A stretch of DNA of 64,000 nt from an uncultured Lachnospiraceae bacterium (GCA_910578345.1 CAJTRA010000009.1:1-64000), one strand, 5' to 3'. Shown: positions 53,702 to 62,464, numbered from the stretch's first letter. Notes: generated by a model from the letters alone, not told the origin. Numbers and translations are program-made.

Positions 53702-54946
53702 TCATGAATTCCGAAAAGAAAAATTTACAACACAATGCTCTTTTCTTGCCCGCTCCGCTGCAAAACACATGAGATGACTCTGCAAAGACGCATGTGCAGA
53801 AGTCAGGTTATCCCCCTCGCCATTGACCAGCCGGATAAAATTCTGCACCACTCCAAAATCACCGCCCCCGTGGCCAACACCATCCTCCACATCGGCTACC
53901 GGTACTCTGACTTCCTCCTGCTCTCCAAAACGATGCAGACGGATCTCACTCTTCTCTAAGTCCGCCATGATCTGTCCCGCCGTTCCCATGATCTTCATCT
54001 GCCTGGTCATATCCGCCGTAAATGCGGACATGGTGAAAGAGGCCGTCGCACCGCCGGCAAACTCCATATTGACCACCTGATGATCCACCACATTATTGTC
54101 ACAGGCATAAACACATCTTCCGTAAGGTCCCTTCTGCAGCGCCTCCGTAATCCCCTCCGGTGTCAGATCGGTAGTAATCACATCTACCGGCCACTTCGTA
54201 TTGCCCGTCAAATAGATCTTCGGTGCATAGTAGACGCATTCCTCCGCATGCGGACATCCTTCTAAACATCGATCCGGAGCATCTGCCGGACGATTTGCCT
54301 CTGTAAAATGTGTCAGACTGCCAAAACTGGAAATCCATTCACAGGGTTCCTCAATCAACCAGGAAATAATATCCATATCATGACAGCTCTTCGCTAAGAT
54401 CATTGGACTTGTCTCCTCGAAACTGCGCCAATTTCCCCGCACAAAACTATGTGCCTGGTGCCAATTACCAACATTCTCGATCAGATCAATCGTCATGATC
54501 TTCCCTACTTCACCATTATGGATCAGCTCTTTTATCTTCTGGAAGAAAGGCGTATAACGCAGTACATGACATACCGTCAACACTCTGCCGGACTCCCGCA
54601 CTGCCCGCTCAATGGCAATACACTCCTCCTCTTGATTGCTCATAGGCTTCTCCAACAGAACATCATACCCAAGCTCCAGTGCCTTTAACGCAGGCTGCGT
54701 ATGGAATTCATCCAGCGTACACACGAAAACTGCGTCCGCCATCTTCGGCAGAGAAAGCGCTTCCTCCCAACTGGAAAAGCAGCTTTCTGAACCAATCTGG
54801 TAGCGGCCGGCAAACTGCTCCCTACGTTTGTGATCGGGTTCCGCGACTGCTACAATCTCCAATTCATCCGGATGCATCCGGCTATAGTTTGCATATGCAT
54901 TTCCTCTTGATCCAGCGCCTAAGACAAGTACTTTTACTTTGTTCAT
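53702..54946 (-). CDS. Gfo/Idh/MocA-family oxidoreductase
   Basis: A 414-residue NAD(P)-dependent dehydrogenase. The Rossmann motif VLVLGAGSRGNAYA opens it, LLEKPMSNQEEE contains the conserved EKP, and KSCHDMDIISWLI carries the catalytic His. A cysteine-containing segment (CLEGCPHAEECVYYAP) in the C-terminal domain is seen in a subset of sugar dehydrogenases of gut Clostridia and may bind metal. ATG 54946 has GGAG 8 bases upstream. Substrate probably a sugar or inositol-like compound; not certain. No sugar-operon neighbours. Confidence 0.9.
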   Translation of the reverse strand: MNKVKVLVLGAGSRGNAYANYSRMHPDELEIVAVAEPDHKRREQFAGRYQIGSESCFSSWEEALSLPKMADAVFVCTLDEFHTQPALKALELGYDVLLEKPMSNQEEECIAIERAVRESGRVLTVCHVLRYTPFFQKIKELIHNGEVGKIMTIDLIENVGNWHQAHSFVRGNWRSFEETSPMILAKSCHDMDIISWLIEEPCEWISSFGSLTHFTEANRPADAPDRCLEGCPHAEECVYYAPKIYLTGNTKWPVDVITTDLTPEGITEALQKGPYGRCVYACDNNVVDHQVVNMEFAGGATASFTMSAFTADMTRQMKIMGTAGQIMADLEKSEIRLHRFGEQEEVRVPVADVEDGVGHGGGDFGVVQNFIRLVNGEGDNLTSAHASLQSHLMCFAAERARKEHCVVNFSFRNS

Positions 54947-55069
54947 GGTCAAACTCCTATCTTCTCATAATCTGTAGCTGTACAAATCGTGATATTGTCA
55001 ATCGCTCCACGAACCTGCATCCTTATTATAACAAATATATAGGAAAACTACTAATACTATTTACAAAAG

Positions 55070-55105
55070 ACACAAAAAAAGAGCCCCAGATCTCTCTGAA
55101 GCCCT
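55070..55105 (-). terminator. Terminator of rpsB-tsf
   Basis: AGGGCTTCAGA pairs with TCTGGGGCTCT (55105-55095 with 55090-55080) using three G-T pairs, followed on the minus strand by TTTTTTTGTG. Confidence 0.8.
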
Positions 55106-55138
55106 TCCATTTTTACTATCAAAATGCAAATTAATATC

Positions 55139-56074
55139 TTACATTCCCATCTGCTTTGCAACTTCTTCCGCGAAATTCTCTTCCTTCTTCTCAAGACCCT
55201 CGCCCGTCTCGAAGCGGACAAATCTCTTCACAGAAAGGTTTGCACCATTCTCCTTGGCAACCTGCTCGATATATTTCGCTACGGTCTGCTTTCCATCCTC
55301 AGCCTTTACATATACCTGCTCTAAGAGACAGATCTCCTTCAGCTCCTTATTAAGACGGCCATTCACTGCGCCCTCAATCACTTTCTCCGGCTTGCCTGCC
55401 ATCTTCGGATCATTCTTAATCTGCTCTGCAAGAATTTCTTTCTCATGTGCCTTATACTCCTCAGATATCTCAGAAGTAGATACATACTTCGGATACAATG
55501 CCGCAACCTGCATCGCAATATTGGTCAGCGCTTCTTTCACCGCGTCATTGACAACGTCTGTAGCCGCTTCTACGATAACGCCGATTCTGCCGCCGCCATG
55601 TACATAAGACACTGCGCAGCCATCATTTGCAACCACCTTCTCAAATCTTCTGATCGTCAGATTCTCACCGATCACAGCGATCTTATCAACCAGTGCATCC
55701 TTTACTGTCTTAGCAGTATCCAGATGCCAAGGCTCTGCCAGGAATGCATCCATATCTGCTGCATCAGACTCAACCGCCTGCTTCGCTACTGCTTCTACAT
55801 ATGCCTGGAAGTCTGCATTCTTTGCGACAAAATCTGTCTCGGAATTCACTTCCACGACTGCTACCGTTTTGTCATCTTTGATCGATACACGGCAAAGACC
55901 CTCTGCTGCAATTCTGCCGGCTTTCTTCTCGGCTTTCGCCTGGCCGTTCTTTCTCAGATACTCAACCGCTGCATCCATATCCCCATTGGTTTCACCCAGC
56001 GCTTTCTTGCAGTCCATCATGCCTGCGCCGGTCATCTCTCTCAACTCTTTTACCATCGCTGCTGTAATAGCCAT
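55139..56074 (-). CDS. tsf: Translation elongation factor Ts
   Basis: A 311-residue nucleotide exchange factor for EF-Tu. VKELREMTGAGMMDCKKAL and VEVNSETDFVAKNADFQ are the two Ts signatures. Length is normal. It follows rpsB after 160 bases. Confidence 0.97.
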   Translation of the reverse strand: MAITAAMVKELREMTGAGMMDCKKALGETNGDMDAAVEYLRKNGQAKAEKKAGRIAAEGLCRVSIKDDKTVAVVEVNSETDFVAKNADFQAYVEAVAKQAVESDAADMDAFLAEPWHLDTAKTVKDALVDKIAVIGENLTIRRFEKVVANDGCAVSYVHGGGRIGVIVEAATDVVNDAVKEALTNIAMQVAALYPKYVSTSEISEEYKAHEKEILAEQIKNDPKMAGKPEKVIEGAVNGRLNKELKEICLLEQVYVKAEDGKQTVAKYIEQVAKENGANLSVKRFVRFETGEGLEKKEENFAEEVAKQMGM

Positions 56075-56234
56075 CTATTTTTCCTCCAAATCATCTCTGT
56101 TCCATCTTCTTGTTCCATAACTGCTCTATACTATCCCTACAGCTTCCGCTGCACTGCCGGTATTTCTGCCAGGAATCTTCCGCGACCTTACCACTTTGTG
56201 TTCTCATCGAGCAGCCGGGGAATCTTCATTCTGA

Positions 56235-56981
56235 TTACTCGTTTACTTCGTCGGCCTCTTCTACCTTCTGTGCTTCCGCCTCATCAACGTACTCCTCAGC
56301 GCCCTGATTCGCCTCAACGACAGCATCTGCCATCTTGGAAACGATCAACTTCACGGCTCTGATCGCATCATCATTACCCGGAATGATATAATCCAGCTCT
56401 TCCGGATCACAGTTGGTATCACCGATACCGATCAAAGTAATGCCCAGTGTATGAGCTTCCTGCACACAAATTCTCTCTTTCTTGGGATCTACCACGAAAA
56501 TGCAGTCAGGAATTCTGGTCATATTCTTAATTCCGCCCAGATTCTTCTCTAACTTCTCCCACTCTTTCTTGATCTTGATGACTTCTTTCTTAGGAAGTAC
56601 CTCAAAAGTTCCATCCTCAGACATCACTTCGATCGCTTTGAGTCTGTCGATTCTGGACTGGATCGTCTTAAAGTTCGTGAGCATTCCGCCCAGCCATCTC
56701 TCATTAACATAGTACATACCACAGCGCTCAGCCTCTGTCTTAACAGCATCCTGCGCCTGCTTTTTCGTGCCTACAAACAGAATGGTTCCGCCCTGGGAAG
56801 CCACATCGAATACTGCCCTGTAAGCTTCATCTACCTTGCCTACGGATTTCTGAAGATCAATAATGTGAATCCCGTTTCTCTCTGTGAAGATGTAAGGAGC
56901 CATCTTAGGATTCCATCTTCTTGTCTGGTGTCCGAAATGCACACCGGCTTCTAATAACTGTTTCATTGAAATAACGCTCAT
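56235..56981 (-). CDS. rpsB: 30S ribosomal protein S2
   Basis: A 248-residue S2. QLLEAGVHFGHQTRRWNPKM opens it and VDPKKERICVQEAHTLGI lies in the middle. The C-terminal 25 residues are acidic (EADEVNE). GGAGG lies 7 bases before the ATG. Promoter and structured leader lie upstream. Confidence 0.97.
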   Translation of the reverse strand: MSVISMKQLLEAGVHFGHQTRRWNPKMAPYIFTERNGIHIIDLQKSVGKVDEAYRAVFDVASQGGTILFVGTKKQAQDAVKTEAERCGMYYVNERWLGGMLTNFKTIQSRIDRLKAIEVMSEDGTFEVLPKKEVIKIKKEWEKLEKNLGGIKNMTRIPDCIFVVDPKKERICVQEAHTLGITLIGIGDTNCDPEELDYIIPGNDDAIRAVKLIVSKMADAVVEANQGAEEYVDEAEAQKVEEADEVNE

Positions 56982-57105
56982 TGTTCTACCTCCATTTGGT
57001 TTCTTCTTCCATATCTCCTACACTTGCTGCCACTCCGGCGTCATGGAGCACCGGCAGCCTCCGGGGATATGTGATTGATTCTTTCTATGTGCTTACACAC
57101 ACTTT
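56982..57105 (-). promoter_or_regulatory. Structured leader of rpsB-tsf
   Basis: GCTGCC and GGCAGC form the outer stem and CTCC / GGAG an inner stem in a compact element of about 32 bases, roughly 45-75 bases before the ATG. S2 autoregulates its operon in other bacteria; whether this is such a site is inference. Confidence 0.4.
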
Positions 57106-57108
57106 AAT

Positions 57109-57137
57109 AAAATAGCACAAAAAAAGCTCTTTTTCAA
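57109..57137 (-). promoter_or_regulatory. Promoter of rpsB with -35 inside the upstream terminator
   Basis: Minus-strand TTGAAA (57137-57132), 17 bases, TATTTT (57114-57109). The -35 hexamer forms the loop and adjoining stem bases of the terminator at 57116-57144. Confidence 0.6.
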
Positions 57138-57144
57138 GAGCTTT
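57116..57144 (-). terminator. Terminator after the MltG-like gene
   Basis: AAAGCTCTT and AAGAGCTTT (57123-57131 / 57136-57144), 4-base loop, followed on the minus strand by TTTTTTTG. Confidence 0.85.
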
Positions 57145-57152
57145 TGGCCATT

Positions 57153-57821
57153 TTATTCCATTCCCGTCACAATTTTCGCAATCTGCTCGTCACTGGCGTC
57201 TGCCGGGATCGAAAAAGTTCCCGTCCTGAGCTTCTTATCGTACCCATATTGGCACAAAAAAGCGTCAAAATCATCTGCCGATATCACTACACCGGCATCC
57301 GCAAGCTTCTTCGCCACCGTATGGGAACCATCCCCGCTGTTGACAGTAATCGTCTTAATGGCGGCCGACGTGATCATATCATTGGTATTTTCTTCCTGCA
57401 CGCTTCCTTCTTCACGATCTGCCGGACGGACCGCAGAATCTGGTTTATCTTCCGAAGCTTCTGCTGAAGTCCCTGTTTGATTTGTGGAATCTGGCTGCTC
57501 CTCTTTGCCAGTCACAGGCAGTACCTCTGCCTCCTCCTGCACTGTCTCAGAAGCCGGTAGGTTACTTTGCTCTGACTTTGGTGGCTGGCTGTTATCTTCT
57601 GTTGTGCTATTCTCATTGGCCTCCGTCACTTCAGGCAGGCTGTCCGGCTCATCCTCATGCATCTCAGACAGTATCGTATTCTCTACCATGCCCAACTCTT
57701 TAGCCCTGGCAACAATTTCACTGTCCGTCATTGTCCGACTGCGGGATGACACAATACCCATAATGATTGCCGTCACAACAATGCCGAGACCAAGACCACG
57801 CAAATAATACTTCCGTTCCAT
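57153..57821 (-). CDS. MltG/YceG-like membrane-anchored protein lacking the catalytic domain
   Basis: A 222-residue protein: an N-terminal membrane segment (about 8-25, GLGLGIVVTAIIMGIVSS), a Ser/Thr/Glu/Gln-rich stalk (about 60-150), and a C-terminal 70-residue domain resembling the LysM-like N-terminal part of MltG (VNSGDGSHTVAKKLADAGVV; LRTGTFSIP). The endolytic transglycosylase domain itself is absent; full MltG is about 350-400 residues. It could bind peptidoglycan without cutting it. It ends the series from cheA and is followed by a terminator. Confidence 0.8.
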   Translation of the reverse strand: MERKYYLRGLGLGIVVTAIIMGIVSSRSRTMTDSEIVARAKELGMVENTILSEMHEDEPDSLPEVTEANENSTTEDNSQPPKSEQSNLPASETVQEEAEVLPVTGKEEQPDSTNQTGTSAEASEDKPDSAVRPADREEGSVQEENTNDMITSAAIKTITVNSGDGSHTVAKKLADAGVVISADDFDAFLCQYGYDKKLRTGTFSIPADASDEQIAKIVTGME

Positions 57822-57906
57822 ATTAAATATCTATGTCCTCCTCCCAGCCTGCGAATTTGCAGCCTAAGAGCGCAAATTTGCGTATAAAAAGCATTAACTC
57901 TCAATA

Positions 57907-59016
57907 TTACATTCCCTCGAAAAGGTCGATCACCAGTTTCACCTCTCCGAGGCCTAATCCTAACTCTTTGGCGATTGCCATATTGGATTTGCCGGCTTTA
58001 TGAAGCTCTAAAATCCTTTCGTTACTATTACGGCCGTTATCTTTATCAAACTGCAGATCTACCACCGGCGCCGTCTGCGCTTCCATAAAATCATCTTCCG
58101 GCTCATGGATGACCTCTACCCTCTTAGGCATAATCGGCTTAAATTCCTGTTCTGGAAGAACCTCTGCCGCCTCTTCCTCTTTCACCGGCATCGGTGCCTG
58201 TTTCACTGCCATCTTCCGTGTATCGGCCGTCTGCGCACTCTCTGCCCGCTCCACTTTCTTCTCCGCAGTAACTTCCTTCCTGTCCACAACTGACGGCGCT
58301 ATGGTCTGTTTGACTGGAGCTGCTGCCGGCTTTCGCTGTACCTGCTGTGTCTGTGCCGTCGCCTTGCCGGCAGATCCCCTCGTTCCTGCCGTTTCCTTCT
58401 TGCTGCCTGTCAGGTCTGAAGCGATACGAATCGCTTCCTGGGCCGCCTCTCTTGCAACCCTGGCAGCATTCTGTGCATCCCAAACGCCTTTCACCGCATC
58501 ATCGGCTGCCCGCAATACATCATTAATCCTGGCTGACGCCTCATCCACTGCCCTCAGCACATCTTCTGCCTTATCTGTGGCCTCATGAACGGTCAATTCA
58601 GCCTCCGTCAAGGTCTGCTTCACATCATCAGAAATCTGTGTCGCTTCACTGACGGCCTCCATCAGTTTATCATGCTTATCATTCAGCATATCGTACAAAA
58701 ACACTACTTCTTTGTGATTCTTATGGATCTCTTCCAGCACGGTATCGGAGTATTCGTTGATCGCCATAATCTTCTCATTGGTCACTCTCTCCATCGCCCG
58801 TTCTGTCTTCTCTATCGAATAACTGACTGTCTCTTCAACAATATCTGCAATCTTACCCTTAACATGCTCTACTTCGGCAGATACCATCTTCCTGACTTCA
58901 TCTTCGCTGATCAGTTGTACTTCCTCGTCCATATCCTTTTTTCTTGCTGGCATCAGATACCCCAGCAGAAATACTACGACTCCGATCGCGATCAGAACAA
59001 TCTCTGTTACACTCAT
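57907..59016 (-). CDS. DUF6115-type membrane-anchored coiled-coil protein
   Basis: A 369-residue protein. One N-terminal membrane segment (about 4-22, EIVLIAIGVVVFLLGYLMP), a long predicted coiled coil (about 35-200), a Lys/Ala/Pro/Gln-rich low-complexity linker, and a C-terminal helix-turn-helix-like motif (NERILELHKAGKSNMAIAKE), the mark of DUF6115. Such proteins occur in motility clusters of Clostridia; their role is not known. It lies after the 107-residue gene and before the MltG-like gene. Confidence 0.82.
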   Translation of the reverse strand: MSVTEIVLIAIGVVVFLLGYLMPARKKDMDEEVQLISEDEVRKMVSAEVEHVKGKIADIVEETVSYSIEKTERAMERVTNEKIMAINEYSDTVLEEIHKNHKEVVFLYDMLNDKHDKLMEAVSEATQISDDVKQTLTEAELTVHEATDKAEDVLRAVDEASARINDVLRAADDAVKGVWDAQNAARVAREAAQEAIRIASDLTGSKKETAGTRGSAGKATAQTQQVQRKPAAAPVKQTIAPSVVDRKEVTAEKKVERAESAQTADTRKMAVKQAPMPVKEEEAAEVLPEQEFKPIMPKRVEVIHEPEDDFMEAQTAPVVDLQFDKDNGRNSNERILELHKAGKSNMAIAKELGLGLGEVKLVIDLFEGM

Positions 59017-59091
59017 ATTTTCCTCTCTATGGATTCTACATGCCTGCCCGTCCTATTGTCTGCCAAAAATCCATGGCATATACCTGACCTC

Positions 59092-59415
59092 TCAGAGCAG
59101 TATATATTTATCCAATTTTTTCATGATCACTTTGCCGTCTGGTTCGGAGCTTTCTTCTTTCTTCTCCCGCCTGGACCGGCCGCCGTCACCATGATATTCA
59201 TTACTTCCCTTATCTTTTGCATCAAATTTGCGTTCATGGTACTCTGGCTGCTTTCCTTCATTGACCCGCTTTACCTGCTTCTCGATCTGCTTCGTCATCT
59301 GGTGGCCAAAGTTCGCCTGTTCGACCATTCCCTTATTATCATCATTATGTTTGATAGACGTAAAATCCTGGGCCCTCGTGATCTGCCCTTGCATCTCCAC
59401 AAATCCTATTGCCAT
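59092..59415 (-). CDS. Small hydrophilic protein of the motility cluster, function unknown
   Basis: A 107-residue highly charged protein (Lys/Glu/Asp-rich; GRSRREKKEESSEPDG near the C-terminus). It opens MAIGFVEMQGQITRAQDFT, a stretch that reads like a conserved motif, while the rest looks disordered. GAGGG lies 9 bases before the ATG. Between sigma-28 and the DUF6115 gene on the same strand. I do not recognise the family. Confidence 0.65.
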   Translation of the reverse strand: MAIGFVEMQGQITRAQDFTSIKHNDDNKGMVEQANFGHQMTKQIEKQVKRVNEGKQPEYHERKFDAKDKGSNEYHGDGGRSRREKKEESSEPDGKVIMKKLDKYILL

Positions 59416-59553
59416 CCGTCTCTGCCCTCTGTCTTATTCCCCACATCTGCACTTACATCGCCTATTTTTTCTTCACTCTTCCCGTCATGCTGCCACCGGC
59501 GGCACAAATGATACGTGAACCATTTCGGAAGAATCGTCCAAAGACAATTCTTC

Positions 59554-59615
59554 AAGAGATGACTTAGATTTTCTTAGGCGGCGGTCTTTGACACCTTAGA
59601 AAATTTTCATCTCTT
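59554..59615. repeat. Intergenic palindrome family, copy 3
   Basis: Outer arms AAGAGATGA (59554-59562) and TCATCTCTT (59607-59615) pair perfectly over 9 bases. The inner part AGATTTTCTTAGGCGGCGGT...ACCTTAGAAAATTT matches copy 2. The right outer arm carries the last codons and TGA stop of the sigma-28 gene. Confidence 0.65.
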
Positions 59616-60395
59616 TTTCACACCTGTCTCTGTTAGAATACCAATATAATTCCCCATCTTCCCTCTCATCTTCTGAAGTGCCCGCGTGTGAAGCTGTGAT
59701 ATTCTGGATTCTGACACACCCAGAATATTACTGATCTCTTTTAACGTCAGATCCTCATAATAATACAAAACAATGACCTTACGTTCCTTCTCCGTCAAAA
59801 GCTCCAGAGACTCCGCCAGCATCTTCTTCAGTTCATCCCGCTCCAGTACTTCTTCCGGACTGTCAAACTGTACACTCTTACTCTGGGCGGCCTCATTCGG
59901 GACCTCGCTGCCCTGCTCCAAGAACTCATTCAACGATACAACATTGGTGATCTTCATCTGAGACTGCCAGTCCAGATATTCTTCTCCCGTAATCCCCAAT
60001 CCTGCTGAAATCTCTTCATCCGTGGCACTTCTGCCGTATCTCGCCTCAATCTCCCGGATTACCGCATCGATCTTCTTCTGTTTCTTTCTGATCGTGCGCG
60101 GGATCCAATCCATCTTACGGATCTGATCCAGGATCGCACCTCTGATCCGAAGACTCGCATAAGTCTCAAATTTGACATCTTTGAGGAAATCAAATTTATC
60201 GATAGCATCAATGAGTCCGAATATGCCATAGCTGACCAGATCTTCATACTCAACATTATAGCCAAGATACATACTCAGACGGCCTGCCACAACCTTCACA
60301 AGCGGGGCATACTCCAATATGATTTTTTCTCTGACCTCAGGGGATTTTGCCCTCGCATACTCCTCCCAGAGTTTCTTTTTGCCTGCCTCGTCCAT
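59607..60395 (-). CDS. fliA: RNA polymerase sigma-28 factor (FliA/SigD/WhiG type)
   Basis: A 262-residue flagellar sigma factor. Region 2: EYEDLVSYGIFGLIDAIDKF and FETYASLRIRGAILDQIRKMDW (only part shown as motif ASLRIRGAILDQIR). Region 3 and region 4 follow, the latter with LTEKERKVIVLYYYEDLTLK and SESRISQLHTRAL. It should recognise the flagellin promoter at 37154-37180. RBS AAGGGTG precedes the ATG. Its stop lies inside a palindrome arm. Confidence 0.95.
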   Translation of the reverse strand: MDEAGKKKLWEEYARAKSPEVREKIILEYAPLVKVVAGRLSMYLGYNVEYEDLVSYGIFGLIDAIDKFDFLKDVKFETYASLRIRGAILDQIRKMDWIPRTIRKKQKKIDAVIREIEARYGRSATDEEISAGLGITGEEYLDWQSQMKITNVVSLNEFLEQGSEVPNEAAQSKSVQFDSPEEVLERDELKKMLAESLELLTEKERKVIVLYYYEDLTLKEISNILGVSESRISQLHTRALQKMRGKMGNYIGILTETGVKKR

Positions 60396-60412
60396 TTACG
60401 CTCTATTCACCC

Positions 60413-60793
60413 TTATCTGGTTTTTCCTTCTTCTGCGAGTTCCTTCTCTATCACTTCGCCTTCTTCCATGCCGGCTTCTTCTACTTGACGTTCAAACTTA
60501 TCTACCATGCCCTTCAGGAAGCATCCTGCTATATAAAAACCAAACAGCACACACAATAGTACGATCAGCATCGTCTCCGTATCATACTGCTGGATGCGCA
60601 TGGTAATACTGGCTGCCGCTCCGGCAAGTAGCATAACAAAGGGCGGGATTAACTTGATCTTCTTCGCCCTAGCCGCCCGCATCGCCGCTTCTTTTTCTTC
60701 TCTTGCCTTGCGCTCCTGGGCGCTTTCTGCATCAGGCCTGTCTTCTTTTACTTCTTCTATTTCTTCAACGGTATTTACTGTCTCGTTATCCAA
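60413..60793 (-). CDS. Two-helix membrane protein of the motility cluster, function unknown
   Basis: A 126-residue protein: charged N-terminus (about 1-45), two hydrophobic segments (about 50-65, LIPPFVMLLAGAAASI; 74-94, ETMLIVLLCVLFGFYIAGCFL) and an acidic C-terminus. It starts at TTG 60793, 7 bases after AAGGA; the first ATG, residue 38, would remove the N-terminus. It lies between cheD and sigma-28. I do not recognise a function. Confidence 0.7.
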   Translation of the reverse strand: MDNETVNTVEEIEEVKEDRPDAESAQERKAREEKEAAMRAARAKKIKLIPPFVMLLAGAAASITMRIQQYDTETMLIVLLCVLFGFYIAGCFLKGMVDKFERQVEEAGMEEGEVIEKELAEEGKTR

Positions 60794-60826
60794 TTTGATA
60801 TCCTTCCACCGCTCTTTACCGGTTCC

Positions 60827-61312
60827 TTAAATAATGTTCTCCGGTTTCCCTACTGCTCGGATCACATAATCTCCAGTCTCCGGATAGAAAATAACAGTTC
60901 TTCCATAATTCTTGCCTGTGTCCTGTGCCAGAACAGGAATCCGAAGCTGCGCCAGCTTTCTCTTCGCTGCTTCCACATTCCGCTCTCCCACGCGAACCAT
61001 ATCGTTCTTGCTTTGAAATGCAAACATCTGCGCACCGCCTGCAATCTTGGCGACCAGCCGCCCTCTATTAGCCCCTTTCGCTACCACACGCTTCACCAGT
61101 TCTTCTATTCCGGTATCTGCGAATTTGGGAATATTGGTATTGTTGCGGATCGTTGTACTATCCGGCAGCATAACATGCGCCAGACCTCCAATCTTTGTAA
61201 CCGGATCGCGGATCGCAATTCCAACACAGGACCCCAGTCCTAACGTGGTAATGCTGTCAGGACTGACACATACATTCAAATCAGCCATACCGACCTTTAT
61301 CACATTGCCCAT
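60827..61312 (-). CDS. cheD: Chemoreceptor glutamine deamidase CheD
   Basis: A 161-residue CheD. The catalytic Cys lies in LGLGSCVGIAIRDP, the His in GGLAHVMLPDS, and KIAGGAQMF is the other conserved motif. It deamidates glutamines of chemoreceptors and binds CheC. GGAG lies 10 bases before the ATG; 53 bases after cheC. Confidence 0.95.
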   Translation of the reverse strand: MGNVIKVGMADLNVCVSPDSITTLGLGSCVGIAIRDPVTKIGGLAHVMLPDSTTIRNNTNIPKFADTGIEELVKRVVAKGANRGRLVAKIAGGAQMFAFQSKNDMVRVGERNVEAAKRKLAQLRIPVLAQDTGKNYGRTVIFYPETGDYVIRAVGKPENII

Positions 61313-61365
61313 AATATGACATCTCCTGTTTATATTTATCAGTTTATATTTACCGCGATCATGCC

Positions 61366-61980
61366 TTAAACAAGCCCTAACGCCGATAAAATCTTACCAT
61401 AGGAATCCAGATTTGGAACAAGGATAAAATATCCATCCAAAACCATATCGTCAAAAAACTGTGTCTGTATCAGCAACATCTTATCCCCAAGCGCGCCAAA
61501 CTCAATCGCCGGAACGCTTAGGATCGCACCCGCCATATCCACTGTCAGATCCGGCACGGATGGATGGAGCGCTAAATTCGTCAGGCTCGCCAGAGAATTT
61601 AAGTAAGCTGCCGTGATAATATTCCCTACCTCTTTCAGCGCTGAAAATTCCATCTCAGAGAACTCTTCCCCTTCTACAGACGTCCCCATCAGTTTATTCA
61701 CAAGATGCCTGGCGGCCTGCTTCTCTAACAGGAACATAATACTTCCGGCGACGTCGCCTTCAATGGCGAGATAAATACCCGCCATAATAATCTCTTCGCC
61801 GCCCATGAGCTGTCCCAGTTCTTTGAACTCTATTAGTTTTACCTGTGGGACCGACATATCAACTTTACACTGCATCATCTGCGACAAGGCTGTAGTTGCA
61901 TTGCCGGCTCCAATATTCCCCAGTTCTTTCAAAACATCGAAATATTCATCAGACATTTCTTCTAAAGTAATCCCGCCCAC
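61366..61980 (-). CDS. cheC: CheY-P phosphatase CheC
   Basis: A 204-residue CheC. The two phosphatase motifs are ELGNIGAGNATTALSQM and EVGNIITAAYLNSL, each with the conserved Glu and Asn. It removes phosphate from CheY-P and is regulated by CheD. Start is GTG 61980 with GGAGG 7 bases upstream; an ATG at residue 9 is less well placed. Confidence 0.95.
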   Translation of the reverse strand: MGGITLEEMSDEYFDVLKELGNIGAGNATTALSQMMQCKVDMSVPQVKLIEFKELGQLMGGEEIIMAGIYLAIEGDVAGSIMFLLEKQAARHLVNKLMGTSVEGEEFSEMEFSALKEVGNIITAAYLNSLASLTNLALHPSVPDLTVDMAGAILSVPAIEFGALGDKMLLIQTQFFDDMVLDGYFILVPNLDSYGKILSALGLV

Positions 61981-61991
61981 GACACATCCTC

Positions 61992-62444
61992 CTATAAATT
62001 CTCAAGCACTACTGAATTCAGATCCAACAGTGAGATCAGTCCTCCTGCACACTTGCCGACACCATATAAAAAGCTGTCCTTCTCCTCTTTGGAATCATAC
62101 GCTATCTTTTCGATCTGGTCGCTTTCCAATGTCACAACTTCTTTCACTTCGTCAACTATGACACCGATCTGGCCATTCATCCCCAGCTTCAGAATAATGA
62201 TCCGGCTGGATTTCGTCTCTTTGTCAGGCTGTAACCCCATCTTAACACGGATACTCATAACAGGAATCACTTCACCGCGTAAGTTGATCACACCCTTCAA
62301 GTAGGAATCTACTTTCGGCACCCGTGTAATATGCTGCATCCTGACAATATTTTCAATATATTTGATATCAATCCCGTATTGTTCTTCTCCCAGTTTGATC
62401 ACGATAAACTGTTTGCTTTCTCCGGTTGTTTTTAATTCTTCCAT
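61992..62444 (-). CDS. cheW: Chemotaxis coupling protein CheW
   Basis: A 150-residue CheW linking receptors to CheA. FIVIKLGEEQYGIDIKYIENI and INLRGEVIPVMSIR are diagnostic. GGGAGG precedes the ATG; 20 bases after cheA. Confidence 0.95.
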   Translation of the reverse strand: MEELKTTGESKQFIVIKLGEEQYGIDIKYIENIVRMQHITRVPKVDSYLKGVINLRGEVIPVMSIRVKMGLQPDKETKSSRIIILKLGMNGQIGVIVDEVKEVVTLESDQIEKIAYDSKEEKDSFLYGVGKCAGGLISLLDLNSVVLENL

Positions 62445-62464
62445 GTGATCGTCCCTCCCTCTGC

